A DNA stretch of 64,000 nt from Frigoribacterium sp. PhB24 (GCF_003755185.1 NZ_RKIC01000010.1:310001-374000), one strand, 5' to 3'. Positions 17,433 through 28,306 are shown, counted from the first letter of the stretch. Notes: generated from the sequence alone by a model not told the origin. A program made the numbers and translations.

Positions 17433-18815
17433 GTGACCACCTTGCGACTGGCCATCGTCGGCGCCGGACCGGCCGGCATCTATGCCGCCGACATCCTCGC
17501 GAAGGCCGAGAAGGCCTTCGACGTCTCGATCGACCTCTTCGAGCAACTGCCGGCCCCCTACGGTCTCGTGCGGTACGGCGTGGCCCCCGACCACCCGCGC
17601 ATCAAGGGCATCGTCAACGCGCTGCGCGACGTGCTCGACAGCGGCGACATCCGGGTCTTCGGCAACGTCCGCTACGGCGTCGACATCGGCCTCGACGACC
17701 TGCGCAAGCACTACAACGCGGTGATCTTCTCGACCGGCGCCATCAAGGACGCCGACCTCGACATCCCCGGCATCGACCTCGAGGGCAGCTACGGCGCCGC
17801 CGACTTCGTCAGTTGGTTCGACGGTCACCCGGACTTCCCCCGCACCTGGCCGCTCGACGCGTCGTCGGTCGCCGTCGTCGGTGTCGGCAACGTGGCGCTC
17901 GACGTCTCGCGCATCCTGGCGAAGCACGCCGACGACCTGCTGCCCACCGAGATCCCCGACAACGTCTACGAAGGTCTCAAGCGGTCGTCCGTCACCGACG
18001 TGCACGTCTTCGGACGCCGCGGTCCGGCGCAGGTCAAGTTCACGCCCCTCGAGCTGCGAGAACTCGGCGAGGTGCGCGACGTCGACATGATCGTCTACGA
18101 CGAGGACTTCGACCACGACGAGGCGTCCAAGACGGCCATCGCGACCAACAAGCAGGTCTTCGTCATCGACAAGGTGCTGAACCAGTGGCGTCAACGCGAG
18201 GTCGGCACGGCCTCGCGCCGCCTGCACCTGCACTTCTACGCCAGACCCGTCGAGGTCGTCGGCGACGCCGACGGTCGTGTCGCGGCCTTCCGGTACGAGC
18301 GGACCCGTCCCGACGGGCAGGGTGGCGTCGAGGGCACGGGCGAACTGCGTGACGTCCCCATCCAGGCGATCTACCGGGCGGTCGGCTACTTCGGTTCGCC
18401 GCTCGACGGCATCCCCTTCGACGAGCGTCGCGGCGTCATCCCGAACCACGAGGGCCAGGTGATGGACGACGACAACCAGATCGTCCCCGGCGTCTACGCC
18501 ACCGGGTGGATCAAGCGCGGGCCGGTGGGCCTCATCGGGCACACCAAGAGCGATGCGATGGAGACCGTCAAGCACCTCATCAACGACCAGGCCAGCTGGT
18601 GGCAGCCCGAGGACCCGTCCGACGAGGCCGTCCCCGCCCTGCTCGAGCAGCGCGGCGTCGAGTACACCGACCTCGACGGCTGGCACCGCCTCGACGAGCA
18701 CGAGGTCGCCCTCGGTGGCTCGCACGAGCACGAGCGCGCCCGGGTCAAGGTCGTCGAGCGTGACGAGATGGTGCGCGTCTCGCGTGCCGTCGAAGCGGAG
18801 TCGACGCCGGCCTGA
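17433..18815 (+). CDS. fprA: Ferredoxin/adrenodoxin-type NADP+ reductase (FprA-like)
   Basis: FAD enzyme that moves electrons between NADPH and ferredoxin. The 460-residue product has the FAD site IVGAGPAGIYAADIL (~6-20) and NADP site VVGVGNVALDVSRIL (~148-162), with APYGLVRYGVAPDHPRIKG and the late VYATGWIKRGPVGLIGHTK typical of the FprA/adrenodoxin reductase family. A good Shine-Dalgarno sequence (TAGGAGA) precedes the GTG. It stands apart from the men operon by 90 bp containing an AGGAGGCGCG copy (17350-17359). Confidence 0.93.
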   Translation: MTTLRLAIVGAGPAGIYAADILAKAEKAFDVSIDLFEQLPAPYGLVRYGVAPDHPRIKGIVNALRDVLDSGDIRVFGNVRYGVDIGLDDLRKHYNAVIFSTGAIKDADLDIPGIDLEGSYGAADFVSWFDGHPDFPRTWPLDASSVAVVGVGNVALDVSRILAKHADDLLPTEIPDNVYEGLKRSSVTDVHVFGRRGPAQVKFTPLELRELGEVRDVDMIVYDEDFDHDEASKTAIATNKQVFVIDKVLNQWRQREVGTASRRLHLHFYARPVEVVGDADGRVAAFRYERTRPDGQGGVEGTGELRDVPIQAIYRAVGYFGSPLDGIPFDERRGVIPNHEGQVMDDDNQIVPGVYATGWIKRGPVGLIGHTKSDAMETVKHLINDQASWWQPEDPSDEAVPALLEQRGVEYTDLDGWHRLDEHEVALGGSHEHERARVKVVERDEMVRVSRAVEAESTPA

Positions 18816-18832
18816 CCTCCCCGGTCACCGGA

Positions 18833-18880
18833 AGCGCGCCTCCTCGGCTCCCGCCCACGTCGGAGCCGAGGAGGCGCGCT
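18833..18880. terminator. 19-bp perfect stem-loop made of two inverted AGGAGGCGCG motifs
   Basis: The 19 bases at 18833-18851 are the exact reverse complement of 18862-18880, with a 10-nt loop. Each arm contains CGAGGAGGCGCG. It lies 17 nt after the fprA stop and 40 nt before yajQ, so it probably ends the fprA transcript. There is no T-tract, as is usual at this GC content. Confidence 0.75.
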
Positions 18881-18920
18881 GTCGTCACCGACCGCGGTGG
18901 TCGTCGGTAAGGTGGTCGTC

Positions 18921-19409
18921 ATGGCAGACAGTTCCTTCGACGTGGTCAGCAAGGTCGACAAGATGGAGGCGGACAACGCCCTCCATCAGGCGCAGAAAGA
19001 GATCGAGCAGCGCTACGACTTCAAGGGCGTCGGCGCGTCGGTCGACTGGAGCGGCGAGAAGCTGTTGCTCAAGGCCGGCACCGAAGAACGTGTCAAAGCG
19101 GTGCTCGACGTCCTCGAGTCGAAGTTCATCAAGCGCAGCATCAGCCTCAAACACCTCGACGTGGGCGAACCGTTCGCCAGCGGCAAGGAGTACCGCATCG
19201 AGGCGTCGCTGAAGCAGGGCATCGAGCAGGACGCGGCGAAGAAGATCGGCAAGATCATCCGCGACGAGGCCCCCAAGAGCGTCAAGAGCCAGATCCAGGG
19301 CGACGAGCTCCGCGTGCAGTCCAAGAGCCGTGACGACCTGCAGGCGACCATGGCGCTGTTGAAGAAGGCCGACCTCGACGTCGACCTGCAGTTCGTCAAC
19401 TTCCGCTAG
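18921..19409 (+). CDS. yajQ: YajQ family nucleotide-binding protein
   Basis: 162-residue protein of the UPF0234/YajQ family; begins [20 protein letters not shown], contains [10 protein letters not shown] and ends [10 protein letters not shown], all family hallmarks. Members bind nucleotides (c-di-GMP in Xanthomonas); the role here is unknown. ATG at 18921 chosen over an upstream GTG because TAAGGT (18908-18913) ends 7 nt before it and the family starts there. Confidence 0.95.
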   Translation: MADSSFDVVSKVDKMEADNALHQAQKEIEQRYDFKGVGASVDWSGEKLLLKAGTEERVKAVLDVLESKFIKRSISLKHLDVGEPFASGKEYRIEASLKQGIEQDAAKKIGKIIRDEAPKSVKSQIQGDELRVQSKSRDDLQATMALLKKADLDVDLQFVNFR

Positions 19410-19442
19410 TCCCTCGCGGCTCACGGCTCAGAGGTAGTGCCC

Positions 19443-20909
19443 ATGGTCGAACCCGCGTGGGTCGCGCCGACGATCGCCGTGATCGGCATCGTGCTCGACA
19501 TAGCGATCCGGGTGTTCGCGATCGTCTACGTCCCGATCAACCGTCGGCCGCAGACGGCCACCGCCTGGTTGCTCGCGATCTTCTTGATCCCGTACGTCGG
19601 GTTCGTCCTCTTCCTGCTGATCGGCAGCACCAAGCTGCCCGCCCGGCGTCGTGAGAAGCAGAGCGAGATCAACAAGTACATCATCGAGACGACCGAGGGC
19701 ATCGAGCGCGTCAAGCGTGACCACCCGTGGCCGGCCTGGCTCGACTCGGTGGTCGAACTCAATCGCACCCTCGGTGCCATGCCCCTCGTCGGCGGCAACA
19801 CCGGCGAGATGCACACCGACTACGACGAATCGATGGCGGCCATGGTCGAGGCCGTCGACGGGGCCCATCGGTACGTCCACGCCGAGTTCTACATCACGAG
19901 CCTCGACCGGACGACCGAGCCGTTCTTCCTGGCGCTCGAGAACGCCCGTCGTCGGGGTGTGACGGTCCGTGTGCTGATGGACCACATCGCCAGTCGGGGG
20001 TACCCGGGCTATCGCAAGGCACGGCGCCGGTTGGACGCGATGGGTGTGCAGTGGCAGCTCATGCTGCCCGTGCTGCCGTTGCGGGGCAAGTACCAGCGGC
20101 CCGACCTGCGCAATCACCGCAAGCTGCTCGTGGTCGACGGTCGCGTGGCCTTCACGGGCTCGCAGAACATGGTCGACAAGACCTACCAGAAGCGCAAGAA
20201 CAGGCGACGTGGCCTCGAGTGGAAGGACTTCATGGTCCGTTTCGAGGGCCCGATCGTCGCCGGCATCAACGCCCTGTTCGTCACCGACTGGTACAGCGAG
20301 ACCGACGAGTTGTTGCTGCGCGAGACCGACCCCGTGCATACGGCCGACCGGCTCGAGACGATCGACTGCCAGGTGGTGCCGAGCGGGCCGGGCTTCGACG
20401 GCGAGAACAACCTGCGGCTGTTCAACTCGCTGCTCTACAGCGCACAAGAGCGCATCATCATCACGAGCCCTTACTTCGTGCCCGACGAGTCGATGCTCTA
20501 CGCCGTCACGACGGCGGCCCAGCGGGGGCTCGAGGTGCAGCTCTTCGTCAGCGAGATCGGTGACCAGCCGGTGGTCTACCACGCGCAACGGTCCTACTAC
20601 GAGGCCCTGCTGAGGTCAGGGGTCCGCATCTTCCTCTACCGCTCGCCCACGGTGCTGCACGCCAAGCACTTCTCGATCGACGACGAGGTCGCCGTCATCG
20701 GTTCGAGCAACATGGACATGCGATCCTTCAGCCTCAACCTCGAGATATCGATCATGGTCCGTGGTCGCGAGTTCGTCGACCGGCTGCGCGACGTCGAGCA
20801 GACCTACCGCGACTCGAGCCGCGAGCTGTTCCTGGACGACTGGCTCGCCCGACCCTTCCGCTCGAAGGTGCTCGACAACGTCGCCCGCCTGACCTCCGCC
20901 GTGCAGTAG
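19443..20909 (+). CDS. cls: Cardiolipin synthase (phospholipase D type)
   Basis: Membrane enzyme that condenses phosphatidylglycerol into cardiolipin. The 488-residue product has two N-terminal membrane segments (PLDc_N-like, ending PYVGFVLFLLIGS), then two HKD motifs: NHRKLLVVDGRVAFTGSQN (~220-240) and LHAKHFSIDDEVAVIGSSN (~404-422). ATG at 19443 chosen over GTG 19437 because GAGGTAG at 19431 gives better ribosome-binding spacing. Phosphatidylglycerophosphate-based variants exist; the exact substrate is inferred from family. Confidence 0.92.
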   Translation: MVEPAWVAPTIAVIGIVLDIAIRVFAIVYVPINRRPQTATAWLLAIFLIPYVGFVLFLLIGSTKLPARRREKQSEINKYIIETTEGIERVKRDHPWPAWLDSVVELNRTLGAMPLVGGNTGEMHTDYDESMAAMVEAVDGAHRYVHAEFYITSLDRTTEPFFLALENARRRGVTVRVLMDHIASRGYPGYRKARRRLDAMGVQWQLMLPVLPLRGKYQRPDLRNHRKLLVVDGRVAFTGSQNMVDKTYQKRKNRRRGLEWKDFMVRFEGPIVAGINALFVTDWYSETDELLLRETDPVHTADRLETIDCQVVPSGPGFDGENNLRLFNSLLYSAQERIIITSPYFVPDESMLYAVTTAAQRGLEVQLFVSEIGDQPVVYHAQRSYYEALLRSGVRIFLYRSPTVLHAKHFSIDDEVAVIGSSNMDMRSFSLNLEISIMVRGREFVDRLRDVEQTYRDSSRELFLDDWLARPFRSKVLDNVARLTSAVQ

Positions 20910-20927
20910 CGCCCGTCCCGCCCCCGT

Positions 20928-21043
20928 GTGCAAATCGCGACAAATTCGTCGTGACACGCCGACAGGTTGTGGTTCGACGCGGCAGGCGGCTGGGTTTTGT
21001 CGGGTTCGGCCCGCCTGTCGTGGCGTGTGTGGTCGGGTTCGGC
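20928..21043 (+). repeat. Left arm of ~117-bp imperfect inverted repeat
   Basis: Begins with GTGCAAATCGCGACAA (20928-20943), the exact reverse complement of 22248-22263. Further matching blocks follow in the same order and spacing as in the right arm: GACACGCCGA (20953), GGTTCGACG (20971), GTCGGGTTCGGC (20999) and the same 12-mer again (21032). The DNA is less GC-rich and non-coding. The arm starts 18 bp after the cls stop. Confidence 0.8.
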
Positions 21044-21149
21044 TCGGCCCGATCTGCCACGTCACCGATCGGACGGCGGGCGACGGACGTCGGACCGCGG
21101 ACGGCAGGCGGCACGGCATGCCGCGTGGTGCGGGGAGAGAGATCCCCGT

Positions 21150-22019
21150 CTAGCGACCGAGCGTCGTTCGGACGGCTTTGAGCACCGAGGGCCAGTCGAA
21201 GAGGACCTGCGCGTACGTCACCTCGAGCACCACGAAGCCGAGACCCGTGATGCGGATGGTCCGTTCGCGATCACGGTCGTATGCGGCCGGCGAGGAGTGG
21301 TGCTCCTTGCTCACGCATTCGAGAACGAACCAGCCGTCGACGAGCAGGTCGACGCGTGTGTGGTCGTCGACCCATACCTGTGGCTCGGCTCGGATGCCGT
21401 CACGAGCCAGAAGGAGGCGCGCGATCGACTCGGTCCCGGACTCCGCTCTCGCGTCGATCGATGTCACGAGTCCGCGGGCCGAGCGTCTCGTCGCCAGCAG
21501 ATGGCATACCTGGTCGAGGTCGGGTCGCTGCATCGGTGAGAGTCGGAGAGCCGAGTCGACTATGGCGGCCGCATGCTCTGCCGGTTCGTGGAGCAGGACC
21601 TGGGCCGCTGCTCTACTGGGGGACGCCAGCAAGCGTTCCGTCCGCCGGTCGAACCGCGACAGGTCACGGAGGACGAGCACGTCGTCCCGGTCGCGATCGA
21701 GTCGGGCGCCGGCGTCGTCCGGGTCCCTGAGGTCGCGAGCATTGTGGTCGACGGAGACGACCAGCCGTGGTCTCGGTGGGACCCACGCGCCTCGGTGCGC
21801 GAGCGACGAGGCTCCTGCCAACGCGCCTCCTACCCGTGCCGCCCGGATGACGTCGGCCGGCAGATCGAGGAGCCCGTACAGCCCATGCCGGATGCGGACG
21901 ATCTCGCCCGCGCGCCATGAGGTCTCCACCTGGCGTCGCGTCAGGCCGGTCGCGAGCAGCTCACGCCGATGGGCGACCGAGCCGAGGCGCCGAACGGTGG
22001 CCGGGACGATGCGAGTCAT
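21150..22019 (-). CDS. AbiEi-type N-terminal domain plus DUF559/VSR-like nuclease-fold protein
   Basis: 289-residue protein. The N-terminus (RLGSVAHRRELLATGLTRRQVETS followed by IRHGLYGLLD) is the winged-helix pattern of AbiEi-type antitoxins (AbiEi_4). The C-terminus (VDLLVDGWFVLECVSKEHH, then YDRDRERTIRITGLGFVVLEVTYAQVL) is the PD-(D/E)XK fold of DUF559, related to very-short-patch-repair nucleases. Where many relatives read ECDS, this one reads ECVS, so catalytic competence is uncertain. ATG at 22019. Codon use is less biased than in neighbours. It lies between two inverted repeat arms with no toxin gene beside it. Function not established; defence or mobile-element cargo is plausible. Confidence 0.72.
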   Translation of the reverse strand: MTRIVPATVRRLGSVAHRRELLATGLTRRQVETSWRAGEIVRIRHGLYGLLDLPADVIRAARVGGALAGASSLAHRGAWVPPRPRLVVSVDHNARDLRDPDDAGARLDRDRDDVLVLRDLSRFDRRTERLLASPSRAAAQVLLHEPAEHAAAIVDSALRLSPMQRPDLDQVCHLLATRRSARGLVTSIDARAESGTESIARLLLARDGIRAEPQVWVDDHTRVDLLVDGWFVLECVSKEHHSSPAAYDRDRERTIRITGLGFVVLEVTYAQVLFDWPSVLKAVRTTLGR

Positions 22020-22146
22020 CTCCGCAGTGTGGTGATGACGGCGCGACCGGGGGGTTGACGGACGACTGGGTGTGGAAGCCCATGACGTCGAGCTCGGTGT
22101 GGGGGAGGCGAAGGTCGGCGTCCGCCGGGTCGCGGGACGGACACGG

Positions 22147-22263
22147 GCCGAACCCGACCTCCTGAGCCGCCCATGGGGTGCCGAACCCGACCGCCGGGTC
22201 GCGGAACCGCTCGTCGAACCATCGAACATCGGCGTGTCGGACGCGGGTTGTCGCGATTTGCAC
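22147..22263 (-). repeat. Right arm of ~117-bp imperfect inverted repeat
   Basis: Reverse-complement counterpart of 20928-21043. Exact blocks are TTGTCGCGATTTGCAC (22248-22263), TCGGCGTGTC (22229-22238), CGTCGAACC (22212-22220), GCCGAACCCGAC (22180-22191) and GCCGAACCCGAC (22147-22158). Distances between blocks equal those of the left arm to within one base. It ends 101 bp before tRNA-Tyr. The rest of 22020-22363 holds no gene that can be supported. Confidence 0.8.
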
Positions 22264-22313
22264 GGTGGGGCGGGGTGGGACGGGGTGTGGTCGTGAGGGG
22301 GCTCGCGAGGCTG

Positions 22314-22319
22314 TATATT
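22314..22319 (+). promoter_or_regulatory. Probable -10 element of tRNA-Tyr
   Basis: TATATT, an unusually AT-rich hexamer for this genome, lies 45 nt upstream of the mature tRNA 5' end. No good -35 hexamer was seen at 17-nt spacing. Confidence 0.45.
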
Positions 22320-22363
22320 TGACTGGTGCCTCCGGTCGGTGATCACACGGGCTGGGCGTGCAT

Positions 22364-22445
22364 GGCAAGTTACCCAAGCGGCCAAAGGGATCTGACTGTA
22401 AATCAGCCGGCGTAGCCTTCGGGGGTTCGAATCCCTCACTTGCCA
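22364..22445 (+). tRNA. tRNA-Tyr (GTA)
   Basis: Acceptor stem GGCAAGT/ACTTGCC, anticodon loop CTGTAAA giving GTA, long variable arm of class II type, T-loop GGTTCGAATCC. CCA is not encoded. Followed by a strong terminator. Confidence 0.97.
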
Positions 22446-22456
22446 CGGTTGCCCCT

Positions 22457-22489
22457 CAAGAACGGACTCGCTCGTCGAGTCCGTTCTTG
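22457..22489 (+). terminator. Terminator after tRNA-Tyr
   Basis: Perfect 14-bp stem CAAGAACGGACTCG/CGAGTCCGTTCTTG with a 5-nt loop, 11 nt after the tRNA. It separates the tRNA from the next gene. Confidence 0.85.
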
Positions 22490-22521
22490 CGTTACCGGGC
22501 ACCTCACCCCCAGGAGGACCC

Positions 22522-23334
<813 letters not shown>

Positions 23335-23377
23335 CGGCGCACCTCGCCCCGGGCGCCGCGTCGCGGGCACGTCGCCC

Positions 23378-23403
23378 GTGTCGTCGTGCCGTGTCGTCGT
23401 GCC
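23378..23403 (+). repeat. Two tandem copies of a 13-bp unit
   Basis: GTGTCGTCGTGCC occurs at 23378-23390 and again at 23391-23403, in the non-coding gap after the phosphatase gene. No function is apparent. The remaining gap to 23632 holds a -10-like TACCCT at 23469-23474, likely the promoter of the M23 peptidase. Confidence 0.6.
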
Positions 23404-23632
23404 GTGTGTCGAGCGGGCGTGTCCGCCGTGACACCCGAACGCGGGTAGCCATTCGTTCATCGACCGGCTACCCTTGTGAGGTCGTTACTGATCCGTGATC
23501 ACCGAGTGACGCGCTCCTCGCCGGCTCCTCCCGAAGGCCTGTGCCGAGACCGTGTCACGATCACCAGTGGCGGCCGTGAAGACGACGGTGCACCCACCGT
23601 CTGATCCCGAGCACCCCGAGGACCCATCACAC

Positions 23633-24769
23633 GTGACGAAGTACCAGCAGATCGCCGAGCCAGACGGCGACGGAACCCCGTCGCGTCACGCCACCGACGA
23701 ACTCACGGGCACCGGATCGCAGAGCGCCGCTCCTATCGTTCCCGTCGTGGCCGACGCACCCGTTTACCTCACACGCCGTGAAGCCCGCGAGGCCGAGCGT
23801 CGCGCGGCCGCCGAGTCCGCTCTCTCGACGCCTCCCGCCGTGTCGGCATCGCCGGCCGCATCGGTCGCTCCGGCCGTCGCCGAGCCCGTGCTCGTGACCG
23901 AGGCCGCGACCCTGGCGAGCGAGCCCGTCTCGCCGAGGCGTGCTGCTCGACTCACCGCCGCGTCCGGTGTTCGTCCCGGCGAGGCGCGTCGCGTCAAGAC
24001 GGCCCGAACGCAGCGTCCCGCGCCGCGTCGCGAGACCTCGGCCGGCGCCCCTCGCACCGCCGGAGCGACGTTCCGTCGCACCACCAAGCGCGTCACCGTC
24101 GTCGGGGCCATGCTCTTCGCCGGGTCGATGCTCGTGGCCACGTCGGTGCCCGCCAACGCCTTCTTCGTCGACACCCCCACGCAGACGGCCGCGAAGAAGG
24201 CCTCCGACTCGCAGAGCTACACGGCCGCCGCGCCCACGACGGACGGTACGGCCGGCATCGCACGCGACGGCTACTCGGTCACCGAGATGAGGGCCGTCTC
24301 CGAGTACGCCTCGACGAGCGCCAGCACGTTCTCGAACGACGTCGACGGCACGGTCCAGTGGCCGTTCCAGACCGGTGTCCCGATCAGCAGCGGCTTCGGC
24401 GCTCGCCAGGTCGCCAACTGTGGCTTCTGCTCGACGTTCCACCAGGGTCTCGACTTCGTCCCCGGTGCGGGGTCGCCGATCCAGTCCATCGCCGACGGAG
24501 TCGTCAGCAAGGTCGACGGTCCGTCCGGCGCGTTGGGCAACAACGTATGGATCGACCACGTCGTCAACGGCCAGAAGGTCACCAGCGTCTACGCGCACAT
24601 GCAGACCGGCTCGGTCGAGGTCCGTGAGGGCGAGACCGTCACGGTCGGCACCATCATCGGCAAGGTCGGCAGCACGGGCAACAGCACCGGTGCCCACCTG
24701 CACTTCGAGATCGTGATCGGCGGCGTTCCCGTCGACCCCTACCCCTGGCTCGAGGCGAACACGAACTGA
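23633..24769 (+). CDS. M23 family metallopeptidase (peptidoglycan endopeptidase), membrane-anchored
   Basis: 378-residue protein. About 155 residues of Ala/Arg/Glu/Pro-rich sequence (LTRREAREAERRAA, RRAARLTAASG) precede a membrane segment VTVVGAMLFAGSMLVATSVPANAF. An extracellular linker leads to a C-terminal LytM domain with metal ligands in FHQGLDFVPG and HLHFEIV and the GHIxxV-like TVTVGTIIGKVGSTGNSTG. It probably cuts peptide cross-links in the wall. GTG at 23633 preferred: codons between an alternative GTG at 23552 and 23633 end in A/T in about a third of cases, unlike real coding sequence here. Confidence 0.85.
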   Translation: MTKYQQIAEPDGDGTPSRHATDELTGTGSQSAAPIVPVVADAPVYLTRREAREAERRAAAESALSTPPAVSASPAASVAPAVAEPVLVTEAATLASEPVSPRRAARLTAASGVRPGEARRVKTARTQRPAPRRETSAGAPRTAGATFRRTTKRVTVVGAMLFAGSMLVATSVPANAFFVDTPTQTAAKKASDSQSYTAAAPTTDGTAGIARDGYSVTEMRAVSEYASTSASTFSNDVDGTVQWPFQTGVPISSGFGARQVANCGFCSTFHQGLDFVPGAGSPIQSIADGVVSKVDGPSGALGNNVWIDHVVNGQKVTSVYAHMQTGSVEVREGETVTVGTIIGKVGSTGNSTGAHLHFEIVIGGVPVDPYPWLEANTN

Positions 24770-24797
24770 GCGGCTGCCTGCGTACGCGGTCCGCACG

Positions 24798-24833
24798 AGA
24801 AGAGCCCCACCTGCTGACAGGTGGGGCTCTTCT
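24798..24833. terminator. Bidirectional terminator between M23 peptidase and GH13 genes
   Basis: Perfect 16-bp stem AGAAGAGCCCCACCTG/CAGGTGGGGCTCTTCT with a CTGA tetraloop, placed between two convergent genes. The A-rich and T-rich ends make it work on both strands. Confidence 0.9.
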
Positions 24834-24847
24834 GCCGTCCGGCCCGC

Positions 24848-26572
<1,725 letters not shown>

Positions 26573-26704
26573 GGGGCCACGATACGGCAGGCCCCCGACG
26601 CGGCATCGGCTACGGTTCTGGTCAGAGCACCCTGGGCGCGAGCTCCTGGGGGTACGAGCACCCGCGACACGATTGGCACGACCCTGAACCCTGCGACCGA
26701 CCTC

Positions 26705-27649
26705 GTGACGGCCGACCTGCCCGCCGGCACCCGGCCGTTCCCCCTCGCGCTCGGGACCAACGTCTTCGGCTGGACGGTCGGAGCGCCCACCGCCCTCGAG
26801 GTGCTCGACCTCTTCGCCGACGACGGCGGTCGCGTCGTCGACACGGCCGACGTCTACTCGGCGTGGCTGCCGGGCAACTCTGGTGGCGAGTCCGAGGCGA
26901 TCATCGGTCGCTGGCTCGCCCGGCCGGGCAATCGCGACCGCGTCGTCCTGAGCACCAAATGCGGTCAGCATCCCGATGCGCCGGGCCTGTCCCGCGCCAG
27001 CATCCGCACCGCGGTCGAGGCGTCACTGCGGCGGCTGCGCACCGATCACGTGGACTTCTACTTCACGCACTTCGACGACGACGAGACGCCGCTCGACGAG
27101 ACCGTGGGCGCGCTCAGCGAGCTCGTCGACGAAGGCAAGATCCTCTGCGCCGGGGCGTCCAACTACACGGGGGCTCGCCTCCGCCAGGCCCTCGCCATCG
27201 CCGACCGCGACGGCCTGCACCCGTTCCGGGTGGTCCAGGTCGCGTACAACCTGGTGCGTCGGGGCGAGTACGAGGGCGACGTCGCGGCGATCGTCGACCA
27301 CTACGGCCTCGCGGTGCTGCCGCACTCGTCCCTGGCGAGCGGTTTCCTCACGGGCAAGTACCGTCATGAGGCGGGTCGGGGCGATTCCCCCCGGGGCAGT
27401 CGGGCGCTCAGTTACGTCACCCCCCAGAACCAGGGCACCCTCGAGGTCGTCGTCGAGATCGCCGAGCGGCTCGACGTCGAGCCGGGCGCCGTCGCCGTCG
27501 CCTGGCTGGCCTCGCGCGACAACGTCATCGGGGCGCTGGGCAGCGCCCGCACCCCGCGACAGCTCGAGGGTCTCCTCGACGCCGCCCGGGTCGAGTTGAC
27601 CGACGGCGACCTGGCGTCGCTCGAGGCCGTCTCGCGCCCGCTCGACTGA
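26705..27649 (+). CDS. Aldo/keto reductase
   Basis: NADP(H)-dependent TIM-barrel oxidoreductase, 314 residues. Family motifs visible: ALGTNVFGWT, RVVDTADVYSAW (catalytic Asp/Tyr), VVLSTKCGQ (catalytic Lys), DFYFTHFDDDE (His) and the cofactor region GALGSARTPRQLEG. GTG at 26705 is the best in-frame start; a TACGGT -10-like element sits at 26611-26616. Substrate unknown. Confidence 0.88.
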   Translation: MTADLPAGTRPFPLALGTNVFGWTVGAPTALEVLDLFADDGGRVVDTADVYSAWLPGNSGGESEAIIGRWLARPGNRDRVVLSTKCGQHPDAPGLSRASIRTAVEASLRRLRTDHVDFYFTHFDDDETPLDETVGALSELVDEGKILCAGASNYTGARLRQALAIADRDGLHPFRVVQVAYNLVRRGEYEGDVAAIVDHYGLAVLPHSSLASGFLTGKYRHEAGRGDSPRGSRALSYVTPQNQGTLEVVVEIAERLDVEPGAVAVAWLASRDNVIGALGSARTPRQLEGLLDAARVELTDGDLASLEAVSRPLD

Positions 27650-27661
27650 CGGGCGACGAGC

Positions 27662-28228
27662 TCAGCGACCGGCGTCGTCCGGCTGTTCCGTGCGCCGCGG
27701 TCCGGGCCCCAGCGGAACGATCGTCTTCGTGCTCGGGTCCCAGCGCCGCAGCCGAGACAGCACGACCGGACGGCTCGCCGGGGCATCGGCCTCGGCGAGG
27801 GCGACGAGGGCCCGCGCCACCTGGTCGGGCGTGAGGCGTGACGCGAGCGTCACGTGGGGGGTCCACCGACCGGGGGTGGTGTGCGGGACGTCTCCCGCGC
27901 CTCCCAGGCTCTCGTGCACACGGGCGTGCAGGGCCAGCAGCTCGCTCGTCACGACCACGGGTCGCACCAGCACGAGCCCGCGCGGCGGGGCACCGAAGAG
28001 CGACAGCCCGCCGAGCTCGGCCGGCAGGGGCAGGGCCGCCGACAGGGGCAGGAGGCGCGGGTCGGCGTCCGGGTCGAGGCCCGGTCGTGCCACCAGGGTG
28101 ACGTGAGGCGCGTTCGACGTCCCGGCGTGGTCGCCCTGCGACGGGAGACCCGCCGCGGACAGGACGCGCCATTCGTCACGGACGGCCGCGTCCGAGGCCG
28201 GGTCGAGCAGGAGTTCGAGGCTGTGCAC
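27662..28228 (-). CDS. 2'-5' RNA ligase/phosphoesterase superfamily protein (LigT-like)
   Basis: 188-residue protein with the two HxT motifs of the 2H phosphoesterase superfamily, PHVTLVARPG (~42) and PHVTLASRLT (~129). Members act on 2',3'-cyclic phosphates or ligate RNA ends; the cellular substrate is unknown. GTG start at 28228. Convergent with the aldo/keto reductase, with a 12-bp gap. Contains one AGGAGGCGCG copy (28050-28059). Confidence 0.85.
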   Translation of the reverse strand: MHSLELLLDPASDAAVRDEWRVLSAAGLPSQGDHAGTSNAPHVTLVARPGLDPDADPRLLPLSAALPLPAELGGLSLFGAPPRGLVLVRPVVVTSELLALHARVHESLGGAGDVPHTTPGRWTPHVTLASRLTPDQVARALVALAEADAPASRPVVLSRLRRWDPSTKTIVPLGPGPRRTEQPDDAGR

Positions 28229-28300
28229 CCGTCGATCCTGCCCTGGGCGGGGCCCGACGGGCCGGGTCGTCGCGTGGCGTCAGCACCCCGTTCGCTCTGC

Positions 28301-28306
28301 TACCCT
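28301..28306 (+). promoter_or_regulatory. Probable -10 of the tRNA-Thr/tRNA-Met unit
   Basis: TACCCT, in the context GCTACCCTTGT, 49 nt before tRNA-Thr. The same TACCCTTGT string occurs upstream of the M23 peptidase gene (23469). No consensus -35 was identified. Confidence 0.4.

Noticed and set aside
21150-22019. Complete type IV toxin-antitoxin system
   Set aside because: Only the AbiEi-like part is present; no AbiEii nucleotidyltransferase gene lies beside it.
22147-22445. tRNA-Tyr as attachment site of an integrated element carrying the DUF559 gene
   Set aside because: The repeat arm ends 101 bp before the 5' end of the tRNA; integrases use tRNA 3' ends, no duplicated tRNA fragment is seen, and no integrase gene is present.
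23460-23632. c-di-AMP (ydaO-type) riboswitch upstream of the M23 peptidase
   Set aside because: Actinobacterial wall-hydrolase genes often carry one, but the conserved core sequences were not recognisable here.
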